This document shows, piece by piece, positions 62,635-64,000 of a stretch of DNA of 64,000 nt. Origin of the DNA: JBBQER01 sp038320885 (lineage in GTDB: Bacteria > Actinomycetota > Acidimicrobiia > IMCC26256 > PALSA-610); the NCBI GenBank assembly GCA_038320885.1, contig JBBQER010000001.1, positions 66,880-130,879 on the forward strand, read 5' to 3'. The notes under the pieces are model-generated. The model worked only from the letters and a program-made list of their open reading frames with translations. It was not told the origin of the DNA and searched no databases. The stretch's first letter is position 1, and every line of letters starts with the position of its first letter. The translations under genes and the position numbers were made by a program.

Positions 62635-63363
62635 GTGGACGATCACGCACTCGCGGCCGACATCGCGCGCGAAGCCGGAGAGCTCCTCGTAGAGCTTCAG
62701 GCTCGCAAGGCGACCAAGGACGAAGGCGATCGTCTGAGCAACGACGTGATCCTCGCCCGGCTCGCGGCCGCGCGACCCGACGACGCGATTCTCTCCGAAG
62801 AGTCGAAGGACTCACCCGTTCGCCTCGAGCGTGAACGCGTCTGGATCGTCGATCCCCTCGACGGCACCCGCGAGTGGGGCGAAGGCCGCTCGGACTGGGC
62901 AGTGCACGTCGCGCTCTCGTTCGACGGCATTCCCACGGTCGCGACGGTCGCGCTGCCGGGGCAGCATCAGCTGCTCTCGACCGCGGCGCCGCCGCCGGCC
63001 CCCGCGCCGGGCACGGGACCGATCCGCTTGTTGGTTTCGCGCACGCGCCCGCCCAAGATTGCCGAGTACCTCGCGGAGGTGCTCGACGCCAAGCTCGTGC
63101 CGTTGGGATCCGCAGGCGCCAAGGCGATGGCCGTCGTGCTCGGCGATGCCGACGTGTACGCACACAGCGGCGGGCAGTACGAATGGGACTCGGCCGCACC
63201 GGTCGGCGTGGCAACCGCCGCGGGATGCCACTGCTCGAGGCTCGACGGCGCGCCACTCGTGTACAACCGGCCCGACCCGTACCTTCCCGACCTGCTCGTA
63301 TGCCGCGCCGATCTCGCCGCGACGGTTCTCGACGCGGTACGCAGCGCACCCGAACTCGGCTGA
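62635..63363 (+). CDS. cysQ: CysQ-like 3'(2'),5'-bisphosphate nucleotidase
   Basis: The 242-residue inositol monophosphatase-family enzyme has the metal motifs DDAILSEESKD, WIVDPLDGTREWGEG and YEWDSAAPVGVATAAG. These match CysQ, which removes the 3'-phosphate from PAP/PAPS in sulfur assimilation. It starts with GTG directly after the receiver stop. tRNA-Pro follows 36 bases downstream. Confidence 0.9.
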   Translation: MDDHALAADIAREAGELLVELQARKATKDEGDRLSNDVILARLAAARPDDAILSEESKDSPVRLERERVWIVDPLDGTREWGEGRSDWAVHVALSFDGIPTVATVALPGQHQLLSTAAPPPAPAPGTGPIRLLVSRTRPPKIAEYLAEVLDAKLVPLGSAGAKAMAVVLGDADVYAHSGGQYEWDSAAPVGVATAAGCHCSRLDGAPLVYNRPDPYLPDLLVCRADLAATVLDAVRSAPELG

Positions 63364-63399
63364 GACCAGGGGGACAATCGCTACACTTCCCTGGCTCCA

Positions 63400-63477
63400 C
63401 GGGGTGTGGCGCAGCTTGGTTAGCGCGCAGCGTTCGGGACGCTGAGGCCCCGGGTTCAAATCCCGGCACCCCGACCA
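63400..63477 (+). tRNA. tRNA-Pro (anticodon CGG)
   Basis: The acceptor stem CGGGGTG/CACCCCG closes a complete cloverleaf. The D-arm contains GCGCAGCTTGGTTAGCGC. The anticodon stem CAGCG/CGCTG holds the loop TTCGGGA with anticodon CGG. The T-arm is CCGGGTTCAAATCCCGG. CCA is encoded at 63475-63477. Its 3' end faces an integrase remnant, so it is a likely phage/island attachment site. Confidence 0.96.
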
Positions 63478-63522
63478 TTGTCTCCGCAGGTCACGAGCCG
63501 ATCGGGCAACGACCTACCGGCG

Positions 63523-63861
63523 TCACGCAGATTCAATCCCGCGGATATCCCGCGGCGCTGGCAAGAAGTGGGCTCCGAGGCCGTCCGCGGCCGCTCGATC
63601 AGCTGCGGTGGATGCCTGCGCGTACACCGCGAGGGTGAGGCGCGGATCGGAGTGCCCCAACCGCGTCTGCGCGGTCTTGAGGTCTACGCAGTCGAGGACA
63701 AGCGCGGTGGCGTTTGCTCGGCGCAGGTCGTGGAATGTCAGGCCGGGTAGCCCTGCAGCGTTGCACGCGGGCATCCACACTCGACGGCGCCAGTGCTCGT
63801 ACCGGAGAGGGCCGCCCTCGGGCATCGTGAACACGTAGGCGTCCTCATCGGCGCCGGTCAG
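63523..63861 (-). pseudogene. C-terminal remnant of a tyrosine recombinase (integrase)
   Basis: The frame encodes ALTGADEDAYVFTMPEGGPL and YEHWRRRVWMPACNAAG, then the catalytic HxxR in LTFHDLRRANATALV, LGHSDPRLTLAVYAQAS and a C-terminal tail. These are boxes of the integrase catalytic domain, including the nucleophile tyrosine (AVYAQ). The first catalytic arginine and the DNA-binding N-terminus are missing. Similarity stops near 63862, where an insertion-sequence-like terminus begins. The fragment points at the 3' end of tRNA-Pro, as integrases at attachment sites do. Confidence 0.75.
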
Positions 63862-64000
63862 GGCTCTGTTGCATTGGCGCAGGGTCGTGGTGGGCGGTGA
63901 GGGTGGCGGGATGATGTCTCGCCGTTGTCGCCCGGTATCCGCTGCCTCGAGTTCGGCGTTCGCCGGTTTTCGGTTCCCGTCAGAGATCATCGTGCTCGCG
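63862..64000. mobile_element. Apparent end of an insertion sequence interrupting the integrase
   Basis: GGCTCTGTTGCA at 63862-63873 equals the start of the terminal inverted repeat of IS6100/IS6-family elements as I remember it (GGCTCTGTTGCAAA). It sits exactly where integrase similarity ends. The sequence beyond is open in only one minus-strand frame and is unlike an integrase. The element would extend past the right edge, so neither its transposase nor a target duplication can be seen. Confidence 0.45.

Overview
The window is 64 kb of dense, GC-rich, bacterial chromosome with many GTG starts and many 4-base stop/start overlaps. WhiB, a GlnR-type regulator, paired ArsA/Get3-like ATPases, a helicase-linked Tad pilus cluster and a divergent permease/TrkA-pair arrangement all point to Actinomycetota. 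I infer a deep-branching member outside the model genera (an Acidimicrobiia-like lineage is plausible) but cannot prove this from the window. No stretch longer than 300 bases lacks a gene.

Layout. 1-4343: the start of a very large secreted fibronectin-III repeat protein that runs off the left edge, and a frameshifted PKD-domain remnant. 4363-10282: tRNA-Thr, holB, tmk, an MFS transporter and topA, all leftward. 10486-18430: DedA protein, proton pyrophosphatase, DtxR-type regulator, acetyltransferase and a KimA-like potassium permease, with two TrkA-type potassium regulators divergent from the permease. 18464-21086: small membrane/OB-fold proteins and an LCP protein. 21105-26254: a four-gene ABC efflux operon whose adaptor carries a peptidoglycan-binding domain and Calx-beta repeats. 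26396-34145: MrfA-like helicase, Tad/Flp pilus genes (tadB frameshifted) and a HAD-IB phosphatase. 34314-38043: an ECF sigma factor with a membrane-anchored cupredoxin protein, a scramblase-like protein and a metallo-hydrolase, then a group 2 sigma factor. 38265-44473: a monooxygenase-like protein, a three-gene ferritin-like operon, DMT transporter, NAD synthetase, methyltransferase, and a PadR regulator behind a clear operator. 44529-48517: a PhnB-like gene broken by an internal stop, then glutamine synthetase II, glutamine synthetase I and a GlnR-like regulator. 48538-58645: methyltransferases, RidA, a compact xanthine-dehydrogenase-like protein, ErpA, a SufR-like regulator, Mrp, aldehyde dehydrogenase with DUF779, a metallo-hydrolase, Nudix and WhiB. 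58715-63363: NfeD and, divergently, two ArsA-like ATPases, a stand-alone receiver and CysQ. 63400-64000: tRNA-Pro, an integrase remnant and the apparent end of an insertion sequence.

How the genes work together. Recurrent themes are envelope and ion homeostasis (pyrophosphatase, K+ permease, TrkA pair, LCP, ABC efflux), surface structures (FN3 protein, Tad pilus), nitrogen assimilation (GSII, GSI, GlnR-like) and iron-sulfur/redox control (ErpA, SufR-like, Mrp, WhiB, ferritin-like proteins, cupredoxin). The least familiar units are the ECF-sigma/cupredoxin/scramblase operon, the ferritin-like operon, and the compact molybdenum-hydroxylase-like protein that lacks the expected catalytic glutamate.
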